From: Collinsella sp. AF20-14LB
GTDB lineage: Bacteria; Actinomycetota; Coriobacteriia; Coriobacteriales; Coriobacteriaceae
Assembly (NCBI RefSeq): GCF_003459505.1
Contig: NZ_QRWD01000003.1
Span: forward strand, 1 to 64,000
Reading direction: 5' to 3'
Length of the DNA stretch: 64,000 nt
Shown: positions 23,821 to 32,790 of the stretch, piece after piece
Position numbering within the stretch: position 1 is the stretch's first letter
Layout of the letters: the number at the start of each line of letters is the position of its first letter
Made by a program: the position numbers and the translations under genes
The notes under the pieces: generated by a model
The model's database searches: none
Seen by the model: the letters and a program-made list of their open reading frames with translations, nothing else
Told to the model about the DNA's origin: nothing

Positions 23821-24758
23821 TAGGCCGCCTCGATACGGTGAAGGATATCCCCAACGACCTCATCGATCGTAAACTCGTCCATATCGAACCACACGATGCG
23901 GTCATCGCGTTTAAACCACGAAAGCTGACGCTTGGCATAGCGACGCGAACGCATCTTGATGAGTTCGCGAGCCTCATCCATAGAAATCACGCCGTCAAAG
24001 ACATCGATAATCTCTTTATAGCCAATCGCCTGCATCGAAGTAAGTGCATCTCCCAGCCCCTGGTCCATAAGACCGCGAACCTCATCAACTAGACCCTGCT
24101 CAAACATCAAATCGACGCGTAGGTTAATACGCTCGTAAAGCGCCTGGCGATTACGCGACAATCCAAACCACAGAGCGTGATAATGCTCGCGCGGAACACT
24201 AAACTGCGACTTTTGCTGCGCGTAGGATACGCCATCATCGTGCATTTCGAGCGCGCGAATCACACGACGAACATTATGGGGGTGGATGACCGCAGCGGAC
24301 TCGGGGTCACGCTCGGCAAGCAACGCGTGCAGCGCTTCCTCGCCTATGCGCTCGGCAAGCTCCTGATACCCTGCGCGGCGATCGTCCTCAAGCTCGCCCG
24401 AGGGAAAATCCATCTCATCCAGGGCGGACTTGAGATACAGGCCTGTACCCCCACAAAACACCGGTAGGCGGCCCTCGCCCAGCAAGCGCTCAACATGTGC
24501 ACGAGCGTCTGCCTGATACAGCGCTGCAGAATATGCAACGCCCGGTTCAACAATATCGACCAAGCGTAGAGGCGCCGCGCATTCCTCGGGTGCCATCTTG
24601 GCGGTACCGATATCCATGCCTCGATAGATTTGCATCGCGTCACACGACAGCACTTCCGACGAAAGGCGAGCCGCCAAACGATCTGCGACATCGCTTTTGC
24701 CAACCGCGGTCGGACCGACAATCGCAACGGCGGAAAGGCCTGCCCCGGGAGAAATCAT
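23820..24758 (-). CDS. miaA: tRNA dimethylallyltransferase
   Basis: 312 residues from ATG 24758, which overlaps the miaB stop (TAATG). The P-loop is GPTAVGKSD, followed by SCDAMQIYRGMDIGTAK, FCGGTGLYLKSALD and the tRNA-contact end RRYAKRQLSWFKRDDRIVWFD. It adds dimethylallyl to A37 of tRNAs reading UNN codons, the substrate for MiaB upstream. The two steps of ms2i6A37 formation are thus encoded side by side. Confidence 0.96.
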   Translation of the reverse strand: MISPGAGLSAVAIVGPTAVGKSDVADRLAARLSSEVLSCDAMQIYRGMDIGTAKMAPEECAAPLRLVDIVEPGVAYSAALYQADARAHVERLLGEGRLPVFCGGTGLYLKSALDEMDFPSGELEDDRRAGYQELAERIGEEALHALLAERDPESAAVIHPHNVRRVIRALEMHDDGVSYAQQKSQFSVPREHYHALWFGLSRNRQALYERINLRVDLMFEQGLVDEVRGLMDQGLGDALTSMQAIGYKEIIDVFDGVISMDEARELIKMRSRRYAKRQLSWFKRDDRIVWFDMDEFTIDEVVGDILHRIEAA

Positions 24759-26128
24759 TAGCGCGGCTCGCCCACAACGGATCCGGACAGATACCACGTC
24801 TTGGCAACGTCGATGTCAACATCGACAATCTTGCCAACCAGCCGATCAATGCTGTAGCCCTCGGGAATCGGTGCATGAACGGTCTGATTCTTAGGACTCT
24901 TGCCCAGCAGCACCGCGTCATTCTTTTTGCTCGTACCCTCAATAAGCGCCGGCACAACGGTGTGGAGCTCACCCTGGTTATACTCGTGCGCTGTAGTCTC
25001 GATAACTTTCACCAGACGGTTGAAGCGCTCGAGAATTACCTCATGCGGCGTAGGATCGTCAATCTCGGCGGCCGGAGTACCGGCGCGCTTGGAATAGATA
25101 AACGTATAGGCCTGAGCATAACGGACCGTCTCGGCAAGCGAGAGCGTCTGCTCAAAGTCTTCCTCGGTCTCGCCGGGGAAGCCCACGATGATATCGGTCG
25201 AAAGCGCGATATCGGGCATACGATTGCGGATGCGATCGACGAGTCCCAGATAATCCTCACGCGTATAGCGACGATTCATCTCTTTAAGGATGCGCGTCGA
25301 GCCCGACTGAACTGCCAGGTGCAGTTGCGGCATGACGGCAGGCGTCTCGGCCATAGCGTCGATGGTCTCGGGCAGCAGGTCTTTGGGGTGCGAGGAAGTA
25401 AAGAAGATGCGCTCCACACCCGTATCGCCCACGGCACGCAACAGGTCGGCAAAGCGCGGCTTGCCAAACAGATCGCGACCATAGGAGTTGACGTTTTGCC
25501 CCAGAAGCGTGATCTCACGCACGCCCTGGCGTACTAGACCGGTCACCTCGTCGACAATCTCCTCGAAAGGACGGCTCTTTTCGCGACCGCGCACATACGG
25601 CACGATGCAATAGGTGCAGAAATTGTTGCAGCCCGTCATGATGGGGACCCAGGCGTGATACTGGGTCTCACGATGCCACGGCATGCTCATAGCATCCGTG
25701 TCCTCGTGCTCATTGGTGCGAATATGACGCTTGCCGTCCAAGAATGCCTCGGCAATGAGCTCGGCCACATGCGCGATGGAATGCGTGCCAAAGATGACAT
25801 TGACGTTATCGACATTGGTGAGCAGACCCTCGCCGTCGCGCTGCGCGATGCAGCCGCCCACGGCGACCACGCGCTTGCCCGAGGGCGAAGGCGGGAGGCT
25901 CTTACAAGAGTTGCACTGACCGTACAGACGGGTGTCAGCTGCCTCGCGAACACAGCACGTCATGAACACGACGATGTCAGCATGCTCCGGATCGAGCGCC
26001 ATGAGGCAGCCATACGAGTCGAGCAGGCCACTCACGCGTTCGGAGTCGTGCTGATTCATCTGGCAGCCAAAGGTGCGGATAAAGTAGGTTTTACCGGCAA
26101 GAATATCGCGTACGGAACCCTGGTCCAT
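24758..26128 (-). CDS. miaB: tRNA-2-methylthio-N6-dimethylallyladenosine synthase
   Basis: 456 residues from ATG 26128 (TTAGGA upstream). The N-terminal MTTase domain has FGCQMNQHDSE and the auxiliary cluster Cys in MTCCVRE and GGCIAQ; the radical SAM motif is CNNFCTYCIVPYVRG; a TRAM domain closes the protein. It methylthiolates i6A37 made by MiaA. This is one of three methylthiotransferases in the window, with RimO and MtaB. Confidence 0.95.
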   Translation of the reverse strand: MDQGSVRDILAGKTYFIRTFGCQMNQHDSERVSGLLDSYGCLMALDPEHADIVVFMTCCVREAADTRLYGQCNSCKSLPPSPSGKRVVAVGGCIAQRDGEGLLTNVDNVNVIFGTHSIAHVAELIAEAFLDGKRHIRTNEHEDTDAMSMPWHRETQYHAWVPIMTGCNNFCTYCIVPYVRGREKSRPFEEIVDEVTGLVRQGVREITLLGQNVNSYGRDLFGKPRFADLLRAVGDTGVERIFFTSSHPKDLLPETIDAMAETPAVMPQLHLAVQSGSTRILKEMNRRYTREDYLGLVDRIRNRMPDIALSTDIIVGFPGETEEDFEQTLSLAETVRYAQAYTFIYSKRAGTPAAEIDDPTPHEVILERFNRLVKVIETTAHEYNQGELHTVVPALIEGTSKKNDAVLLGKSPKNQTVHAPIPEGYSIDRLVGKIVDVDIDVAKTWYLSGSVVGEPR

Positions 26129-26191
26129 GTGTATAAGTCCTAACGAGGTGGAATAGGCGGAATCAAAGAGCGCGGGCAAAGAGTAAACACT

Positions 26192-26509
26192 CTATGCCAC
26201 AGGCTTAACGTGGTCAATCACAACGTTATCCATAGCAGCTCGATTAATCTGATGAACGTAAATAGAAAGACGGATGGCCGTGCGCGACTCCCCGTTGATG
26301 AGGATGTCGGAGAACACCGGCGCGCAGGAAATATCAAACCCGGTCGGAATCAAAAATCCGCGTGCAATGGCCACAGCCTTAATGGCCTGGTTGACGGCGC
26401 CCGCGCCGACACACTGAATATTGACGGGAACACCATCTTTGACCATGCCGGCAATGGCGCCGGCAACGGACGCGGGCGACGATTTGCTTGATACCTTCAG
26501 GCAATCCAT
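26192..26509 (-). CDS. SpoVS-family protein
   Basis: 105 residues from ATG 26509 (AGGAG 9 nt upstream). LKVSSKSSPASVAGAIAGMV and AGAVNQAIKAVAIARGFL are the SpoVS core; the end has IRLSIYV. SpoVS acts in Bacillus spore development, but Coriobacteriia do not sporulate and the family is widespread, with a role in nucleic-acid binding suspected from its Alba-like fold. It lies between miaB and the GHKL ATPase gene in the operon with rny. The exact role here is unknown. Confidence 0.88.
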   Translation of the reverse strand: MDCLKVSSKSSPASVAGAIAGMVKDGVPVNIQCVGAGAVNQAIKAVAIARGFLIPTGFDISCAPVFSDILINGESRTAIRLSIYVHQINRAAMDNVVIDHVKPVA

Positions 26510-26583
26510 GAAGAAACTCCTGCGTTTAAAAGTACGTTTTAACTGCAATAACTGTATCGTACCGAACGGACTCGGTAAAGATG

Positions 26584-27669
26584 CTATTCCTCTTTGGCAA
26601 GATCGAACGTCACGGTAATACGATCACGCGAAACACGAATCTTGGGGTCGCCGCAAAGGTTGAGATAGTACCGTGCTGCAAGATCGTTAAAGTCACGTTC
26701 CACTGCTCGCGAGAACTGCGCCATGTCGTCCTTGGCAATACGCAACCCGCGACGATCTTTGGCGAGATCAACCGGAGCAGACGGATGTGAAGACGAATCA
26801 CGCTCGCGTAGCAGGCGTGCGGTCACACCACGAACGGGCTTAATCTGGCCCGCCAAGATACGATGCGCCGTACGCTCGGACATCTCAAGGCCCAAACCCG
26901 AACAGATACGGATAAAGTCTTCCGCATCCGAAGCAAGACCCAGACGATCGACCACGGGAAGCTCGGCTTCGTCATCGATAAACAAAAGACGAGAAGCATC
27001 GAGACGGCTGGAGGCCTGCGCATGCAGCGTCGCGGCGATCTCGGACGGAGACCCCAGATAGACATCACAGGCGCGCAGCTCCTCGAGGGCAAACTCGCAA
27101 GCGGCGCGAATGATGTTGTGAGGGCCACGGGCACAAACATAGTGACCGTCCTCGTCCTTCACGGCCTGAGGCCAGCTGGACTGATCGGCGCGCTCGCTAA
27201 GGCGGTCGGTAGCGACGCTCACCTTAAAGACCGAGCCAAGGTCAACATCCGACGCGACAACGCGTGCCTCGTCGGTGTTCTGCTTAATCGAGAACAATGC
27301 CATACCTCGACCGTGAACGCCCCAACGATCCATCTTCATGCTCTCGAGCTTGGAGGTAACGCGGGCATCGAAGATGCGCTCCTGCATATCCTGCGGCACG
27401 CCCGAGCCGTTATCCAGAAACACGAGCGTACGGACGCCATCTTCCTTGGTCGTGGCGAGATAGACCTTATCGGCGCCAGCATCACGAGCGTTACGCAGCA
27501 TTTCGATGACAATATCCTCGACATGCTGGATGTCGTGCTTTGCCTGGCGCCGCTCGGCCTCCGAAACGCGGAGGCGGACATACCCCTCGCCAAGGTTCTC
27601 CTCGACGCGAAGGTTGCCCTCCCCCGACATCGACGCGATAAATGAGATGAGCTCGTTCGCGTCGTTCAT
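26584..27669 (-). CDS. GHKL-type ATPase of unknown function
   Basis: 361 residues. The N-terminal HATPase domain has EDIVIEMLRNARDAGADKVY (N box), FLDNGSGVP (G1) and GVHGRGMALFSI (G2-like), as in Hsp90/MutL/histidine kinases, but no kinase His domain is present. The middle and C-terminal parts (about 190-361) match no family I recognise. It starts 1 bp before the rny stop region and precedes spoVS. Constant company with rny and spoVS suggests a role in RNA or nucleoid biology (inference only). Confidence 0.7.
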   Translation of the reverse strand: MNDANELISFIASMSGEGNLRVEENLGEGYVRLRVSEAERRQAKHDIQHVEDIVIEMLRNARDAGADKVYLATTKEDGVRTLVFLDNGSGVPQDMQERIFDARVTSKLESMKMDRWGVHGRGMALFSIKQNTDEARVVASDVDLGSVFKVSVATDRLSERADQSSWPQAVKDEDGHYVCARGPHNIIRAACEFALEELRACDVYLGSPSEIAATLHAQASSRLDASRLLFIDDEAELPVVDRLGLASDAEDFIRICSGLGLEMSERTAHRILAGQIKPVRGVTARLLRERDSSSHPSAPVDLAKDRRGLRIAKDDMAQFSRAVERDFNDLAARYYLNLCGDPKIRVSRDRITVTFDLAKEE

Positions 27670-27670
27670 G

Positions 27671-29221
27671 TTATTTAGCGATATCGACAGCGCGGCTCTC
27701 GCGAATCACGACGACGCGCACCTGACCGGGATACTCCATCTCTTCCTCGATCTGATGGGCGATGTCATGAGCCAAGACCGTGGACTGAGCATCGGAAATC
27801 TTGTCCGGCTGAACCATAACGTGGACCTCGCGACCAGCCTGCATGGCATAGGTACGCTCGACGCCGTCATGGGAGTTGGCAATCTCCTCGAGCTTCTCAA
27901 GGCGCTTGATGTAGTTCTCGGCAGATTCGCGACGAGCACCGGGGCGAGAGGCAGAAACGGCATCGGCAGCCTGGACCAGAACATCGAGCACCGTGTTGGG
28001 GTCGACGTCGGCGTGGTGAGCCTCGATAGCGTGAACAATAACGGGCTTCTCGCCATAGCGACGGGCGAGCTCGGCGCCGATAACGGCATGCGGGCCCTCG
28101 ACGTCATGGTCGATAGCCTTGCCAAGATCATGCAGCAGGCCGGCACGCTTGGCGGTCACAACGTCCAGACCAAGCTCGGAAGCCATCACGCCGCACAGGT
28201 CGGAAACCTCGAGGGAATGCTGGAGCACATTCTGACCAAACGAGGTGCGATAGCGCAGGGCACCCAGGGTCTTAACGATCTCGGGGTGCAGATCGTGGAT
28301 ACCGGTATCGAAGGCAGCCTGTTCGCCGGCCTCGCGCACGCGCTGCTGAACCAAGTCGGCGGCCTTGTGATACATCTCCTCGATGCGGGCAGGATGAATG
28401 CGGCCGTCAGCAATAAGGTTCTCGAGGGCGACGCGGGCGGTCTCGCGACGGACCGGATCGAAGCTCGAAAGCACGACGGTCTCGGGCGTATCATCGATCA
28501 CGAGGTTGACGCCGGAAACCTGCTCGAAGGTGCGGATGTTACGACCCTCGCGGCCGATGATGCGGCCCTTGAGGTCATCGGAAGGAATGTGGACAGAGGT
28601 AACGGTGACCTCGGCGGTGTGATCGGCGGCGCAGCGCTGAATCGCCAGGGACAAGATCTCCTGGGCGGTCTTGTGGCACTCGGCGCGAACCTGCTGCTCG
28701 GACTCGCGGATGATCGTGGCGGCCTCGTGGGTAACCTCACCGCGAACCTTGTCGAGGAGCTCCTTGTGAGCGTCCTCGCGGGTCAGGTCGGCGATGCGCT
28801 CGAGCTCCGAGGTCTGCTTGGCGCAGAGCTCCTCAAGCTCGCGGGAGCGCTTCTCGACCTGGCCAGCCTGGCTGGACAGCTGGTGCTCACGCTTGTCGAG
28901 GGCATCGTTACGGCGATCGAGGGACTCCTCGCGCTGCATCACGCGATTCTCGAGCGTACGAATCTCGTTCTTACGCTGCTTGTCCTCGGCCTCGGCAGCC
29001 TGCTTGTTCTTGATGATCTCTTCTTTAGCCTCGAGCAGAGCCTCTTTTTTGAGGGTCTCGGCCTGACGCTTTGCATCGCCGATTAGGGACTCAGCCTGTG
29101 CATGTGCCGACTGGATTTTTTCGTCGGCCTCGTGAAGACTACCCTGCTTGGCGGTGCGCATGTAGGCAATGGCGGCGATGGCACCCAAAACGATGCCAAC
29201 GAGCGCTGCGATGATAGGCAT
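27671..29221 (-). CDS. rny: Ribonuclease Y
   Basis: 516 residues from ATG 29221, where AAGGAG sits 5 nt upstream; the GTG at 29227 would lie on top of it. An N-terminal membrane helix (about 3-20), a long coiled coil (about 30-165), a KH domain with [16 protein letters not shown] and an HD domain with [20 protein letters not shown] and [10 protein letters not shown]. It starts bulk mRNA decay at the membrane. RNase J and PNPase are also encoded in the window. Confidence 0.96.
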   Translation of the reverse strand: MPIIAALVGIVLGAIAAIAYMRTAKQGSLHEADEKIQSAHAQAESLIGDAKRQAETLKKEALLEAKEEIIKNKQAAEAEDKQRKNEIRTLENRVMQREESLDRRNDALDKREHQLSSQAGQVEKRSRELEELCAKQTSELERIADLTREDAHKELLDKVRGEVTHEAATIIRESEQQVRAECHKTAQEILSLAIQRCAADHTAEVTVTSVHIPSDDLKGRIIGREGRNIRTFEQVSGVNLVIDDTPETVVLSSFDPVRRETARVALENLIADGRIHPARIEEMYHKAADLVQQRVREAGEQAAFDTGIHDLHPEIVKTLGALRYRTSFGQNVLQHSLEVSDLCGVMASELGLDVVTAKRAGLLHDLGKAIDHDVEGPHAVIGAELARRYGEKPVIVHAIEAHHADVDPNTVLDVLVQAADAVSASRPGARRESAENYIKRLEKLEEIANSHDGVERTYAMQAGREVHVMVQPDKISDAQSTVLAHDIAHQIEEEMEYPGQVRVVVIRESRAVDIAK

Positions 29222-29387
29222 GCTCACTCCTTTTTATGGATTCGTTACACAACAAAGCGAACCGTCCTTGCGAACGGCTCGCGACATTTGAGTAATATGG
29301 GCGCAGCTTATGCGGGTCGGATACAGATAAACATATAAACAAACTCATCAAAGATGAGCACATATCACAAAGCAAATGACAGTGATT

Positions 29388-29416
29388 ATCGTACGTTGAA
29401 CCGCAACAACTGTCAA
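29388..29416 (-). promoter_or_regulatory. Promoter of the rny operon
   Basis: On the minus strand TTGACA (29411-29416), a 17-nt spacer and TACGAT (29388-29393). A hairpin (about 29260-29285, GCGA/TCGC ends) lies in the leader before the start. Confidence 0.6.
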
Positions 29417-29489
29417 ATAAATGCACCCAGCACGGCGTCTAAAACGCGGTGAACGGCAGGTACGCAAAACGCATACTTCTAGCATGTGT

Positions 29490-30182
29490 CTAAACTACAC
29501 ATTCCTCACGTTCAGCATCGAGACGCGCCTTAACGGCATCGGCGGCGATGTGGTACGAAAAGCCCTTGCCCATCAAAAACCGGACGAGCTTTTCGAATCC
29601 ACGCGTCTCGGGAATGCGACGCTTCGTGAGTAAAGCCGATGCGCGAGCCAAGTCGTCCTCCACGGCAAAATAATCCTCGGGATAGCCGGGGATATCATCG
29701 AGTACGACATGGCGGCGCTTGAGCTCGGTCTCAATCTTGCGCTGTCCCCAACCGCGTCGTTTGCGTTCCTCGATAAAGTACGAACAAAAGCGGTTCTCAT
29801 CTAAAAAGCGATACTCAGTGGCACGCTGGACGGCAAAATCGATTGCGGGCTGGCGAAATCCGTAACGAGCCAGCTTGTCACGGACCTCACCTGTGGCATG
29901 GTCGCGGCGCGACAGCATCTCAGTCACCATGGTAAGCGCGCATTTACGCTCAATGAGCTGCACCGCCTCGCGAAACTCATCCCAATCGCAGGGAAGATCG
30001 GGGCGATTTTTAAGGAACAGGCGCGCGACACGAACAGGAATCCAGACGGATCGTTCAAAACCGCCCTCGAGCTCACAGTCGATATGTGCACAAGGCTTTT
30101 TTGATGCATACCCACTCGAAAACGAGGAGGCCGCCTTCTTATCGGGAAAGACGACCGTTGCCTCGGTCACCGTATACGACAT
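29490..30182 (-). CDS. recX: Regulatory protein RecX
   Basis: 230 residues. Three-helix repeats with LSRRDHATGEVRDKLARYGF, YRFLDENRFCSYFIEERKRRGWGQRKIETELKRR and the C-terminal KLVRFLMGKGFSYHIAADAVK are the RecX pattern. RecX modulates RecA filaments. It starts 11 bp after recA and is probably co-transcribed. The N-terminal 75 residues are longer than in short RecX proteins. Confidence 0.92.
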   Translation of the reverse strand: MSYTVTEATVVFPDKKAASSFSSGYASKKPCAHIDCELEGGFERSVWIPVRVARLFLKNRPDLPCDWDEFREAVQLIERKCALTMVTEMLSRRDHATGEVRDKLARYGFRQPAIDFAVQRATEYRFLDENRFCSYFIEERKRRGWGQRKIETELKRRHVVLDDIPGYPEDYFAVEDDLARASALLTKRRIPETRGFEKLVRFLMGKGFSYHIAADAVKARLDAEREECVV

Positions 30183-30193
30183 GAGGGCATCCG

Positions 30194-31342
30194 CTACTCG
30201 TCATCATCATCGAGCATCGCGGAGCCATCGATGGCGTAAAGCTCATCGAACTCCTCAGTTTCGGGCTGATCGGTCAGCTCGACCTCGGACGGAGCATCGT
30301 CATCGAATTCAAGGCCGCAGGCGAGGCGAACCTTATGCTCGATCTCGTCAGCACAATCGGGGTGTTCGCGCAGGAAGGCCTTAGCGGCCTCGCGACCATT
30401 ACCGAGCTTGTCCTCGCCATAGGCAAACCAGGAGCCCATCTTCTTGCAGATGCCGCACTCGACAGCCATGTCCAAGATCGAGCCCTCCTTAGAGATGCCC
30501 GTACCGTACATGATGTCGAACTCAGCAGAACGGAACGGAGCTGCTACCTTGTTCTTAACGACCTTGGCGCGCACGCGGTTACCGATAACCTCGTCCTTAA
30601 GCTTAATGCTGTCGATACGGCGAATGTCGATACGCACCGAAGAGAAGAACTTGAGGGCGCGGCCGCCCGTCGTAGTCTCGGGGTTGCCGAACATGACGCC
30701 GATCTTCTCTCGCAGCTGGTTAATGAAGATGCATGTCGTGTTGGACTTGGACAGCGAGCCGGCGAGCTTGCGGAGCGCCTGACTCATCAGACGAGCTTGC
30801 AATCCGACCGTGGTATCGCCGATCTCTCCCTCGATCTCGGCACGCGGGGTCAGCGCGGCGACAGAGTCGACGACGATGGCATCGATGGCGCCGGAACGCA
30901 CGAGCATGTCAACAATCTCGAGCGCCTGCTCACCCGTATCAGGCTGGGAAATCAGTACCTCGTCGATATCCACGCCAATGCGCGCGGCATACGTGGGATC
31001 GAGCGCGTGCTCGGCATCGATAAATGCCACCACGCCACCCATTGCCTGGGCTTCGGCCAGGATCTCGAGCGAAAGCGTCGTCTTACCGGAGGACTCAGGA
31101 CCGTAAATCTCGACGATACGGCCGCGCGGCACACCGCCGATACCCAGAGCGGCATCGAGTGCCAGAGCGCCCGTGGGGATGGCCTCAACCTCAAGCTCGG
31201 GGCCGCCGTCACCATACCTCATGATGGAGCCTTGACCGAACTTCTTCTCGATCTCGGCCTTGGTGGTGGCGATCATCTCATCGCGCTCTTTACCCGTCGT
31301 GCGAGCATGAACGGTACGTACGGGACCTGAATTCTTGGCCAT
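30194..31342 (-). CDS. recA: Recombinase RecA
   Basis: 382 residues from ATG 31342, preceded by GAGGAGG. Walker [10 protein letters not shown], Walker [11 protein letters not shown], the L1/L2 loop regions (including [21 protein letters not shown]) and an acidic C-terminal tail. It carries out strand exchange and activates LexA self-cleavage. The promoter at 31373-31401 holds an SOS box. recX follows. Confidence 0.98.
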   Translation of the reverse strand: MAKNSGPVRTVHARTTGKERDEMIATTKAEIEKKFGQGSIMRYGDGGPELEVEAIPTGALALDAALGIGGVPRGRIVEIYGPESSGKTTLSLEILAEAQAMGGVVAFIDAEHALDPTYAARIGVDIDEVLISQPDTGEQALEIVDMLVRSGAIDAIVVDSVAALTPRAEIEGEIGDTTVGLQARLMSQALRKLAGSLSKSNTTCIFINQLREKIGVMFGNPETTTGGRALKFFSSVRIDIRRIDSIKLKDEVIGNRVRAKVVKNKVAAPFRSAEFDIMYGTGISKEGSILDMAVECGICKKMGSWFAYGEDKLGNGREAAKAFLREHPDCADEIEHKVRLACGLEFDDDAPSEVELTDQPETEEFDELYAIDGSAMLDDDDE

Positions 31343-31372
31343 GAATAGCCCTCCTCTTAACAACCTGCATCG

Positions 31373-31401
31373 ATAATAAACGAACGGCTGTTCGTGGTCA
31401 A
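31373..31401 (-). promoter_or_regulatory. recA promoter with SOS box in the spacer
   Basis: On the minus strand TTGACC (31396-31401), a 17-nt spacer and TATTAT (31373-31378). GAAC-GGCT-GTTC on the plus strand (31382-31393, palindromic pattern) lies wholly in the spacer. Confidence 0.85.
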
Positions 31402-31568
31402 CCGTTCAGGCCAATCATATGCAGGCAGTCTTTCCAAAACCCAACCAAACGCCGACCAAACACTGACCAAATGCTTGACCACAAAGGGGCAAATAAGAAC
31501 AAGAAAGGCAAAAATACACCTATGACCAGCGCAAACGCTAAATTCGTCAGGGGTCCCTATCTCCACAA

Positions 31569-31592
31569 TTAAGGGGCCCGAAGGCCCCTTAA
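31569..31592 (-). terminator. Hairpin between pncC/cinA and recA
   Basis: AAGGGGCC (31571-31578) and GGCCCCTT (31583-31590) with a CGAA centre (minus-strand TTCG tetraloop). The T-run is weak. Confidence 0.65.
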
Positions 31593-31599
31593 AACACGT

Positions 31600-32136
31600 C
31601 TATTCCATAGAGTTAAGCACAAGGACAATGCGTCCCAATGCCTCCGCGACCGCATGGGCACGAACACACGAACGGTCGCCCTCATAGTGGCAGCGCACAG
31701 AGTCCACGACCAGCACTTCCCCATCAGCCGCGCGATACGCCCAGCCAATATAGAAAGTGCCAGCCGAATCGTCCTCAGTGCCGCCGCCGGGGCCGGCATA
31801 ACCCGTTGCGCTCACTGCAATATCGCTCTGGTACAGCTCCAGCGAACCCGCCGCCATCTCGCGCGCGGTCTGATGCGACACCGCGGTATAGCGGTCGAGC
31901 GTCTCCTGATCAACGCCCAAAACGCGATGCTTGATCTCATCGCAGTAGGTCACCGCACCGCCACGCAGCACCGCCGAGGCGCCCGGGATATCGGCAATCG
32001 TCGAGGCGATCATACCTGCCGTCAGCGACTCAGCCGTCGAAACCGTCACGCCCCGAGCGCTCGCGCGCTCGACAATATGACGCGCCAGCTCCTCGTTATG
32101 TGCGGAAATCTGCTCAAAAGAGTCCGTCATACCCAC
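31600..32136 (-). CDS. pncC: CinA C-terminal domain protein (nicotinamide-nucleotide amidase)
   Basis: 178 residues, the stand-alone C-terminal CinA domain without the MoaB-like half. STAESLTAGMIASTIADIPGAS, GGAVTYCDEIK and ATGYAGPGGGTEDDSAGTFYIG are the active-site blocks of PncC, which deamidates nicotinamide mononucleotide. I keep GTG 32136 because the AGG of the pgsA end fits its spacing; ATG 32130 is the alternative. It lies 6 bp after pgsA and is followed by a hairpin before recA. Confidence 0.9.
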   Translation of the reverse strand: MGMTDSFEQISAHNEELARHIVERASARGVTVSTAESLTAGMIASTIADIPGASAVLRGGAVTYCDEIKHRVLGVDQETLDRYTAVSHQTAREMAAGSLELYQSDIAVSATGYAGPGGGTEDDSAGTFYIGWAYRAADGEVLVVDSVRCHYEGDRSCVRAHAVAEALGRIVLVLNSME

Positions 32137-32142
32137 CAGGAC

Positions 32143-32781
32143 CTAGACCGAAAAGACGATCTTGCGGCAGTTCCAGAAGTACTGGGCGCCCGAGATAACG
32201 GTCAGGACAACGGCAACGGCGTACAGGAAGCGCGACACCGAGTAGATGCCGAGCGTCAGCGCCAGCGGGCCAAGGTGCAAGCCGGCCATCGCAAAGACGC
32301 ACAGGTAACCGCAGATGGAGACCATCGTAGTCGCCGTCTTGTACTTGCCAAGCTTATCGGCGGCAACGACCACGCCGGCGGCACTCGCGACCATGCGAAG
32401 GGCGCTCACCAGAAGCTCACGGAACAGGATAATGAACACGGACCACACGGTCACAGCGCCAAAATCCAAGAACAGCAGCAGAGCCGAGAACACCAGCAGC
32501 TTATCGGCGATGGGGTCCAAGAACTTACCGAAATCGGTAATCTCGTTGCGCGAGCGCGCCAGATAACCGTCGACCTTATCGGTGCACGACAGGATAACAT
32601 ACAGAATGAAGGCAGCGGCGGCGAGCGGGCCGTCGAAGGTGCTCCAATCTGTACCGGCAACACTCGTGTGAGAAAGCGCCGACACGATCATGAACACCGG
32701 GATAAAGACGATGCGAACGCACGTCACGATGTTGGCGGGCGTCCAAACACTCGTCAGTTCCTTATTGCTCTCGTTTGCCAC
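32143..32781 (-). CDS. pgsA: CDP-diacylglycerol-glycerol-3-phosphate 3-phosphatidyltransferase
   Basis: 212 residues. WTPANIVTCVRIVFIPVFM opens the protein as in PgsA, and the catalytic motif is complete: DKVDGYLARSRNEITDFG then FLDPIADK. Four or five further membrane helices. It makes phosphatidylglycerol phosphate. Its place between rimO and cinA/recA is the usual one for PgsA, so it is the better PgsA than the paralogue at 11195. Confidence 0.92.
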   Translation of the reverse strand: MANESNKELTSVWTPANIVTCVRIVFIPVFMIVSALSHTSVAGTDWSTFDGPLAAAAFILYVILSCTDKVDGYLARSRNEITDFGKFLDPIADKLLVFSALLLFLDFGAVTVWSVFIILFRELLVSALRMVASAAGVVVAADKLGKYKTATTMVSICGYLCVFAMAGLHLGPLALTLGIYSVSRFLYAVAVVLTVISGAQYFWNCRKIVFSV

Positions 32782-32790
32782 GATGCTCTC

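Noticed and set aside
26192..26509. Evidence that the organism sporulates
   Set aside because: SpoVS is found in many non-sporulating lineages and no other sporulation gene is in the window.
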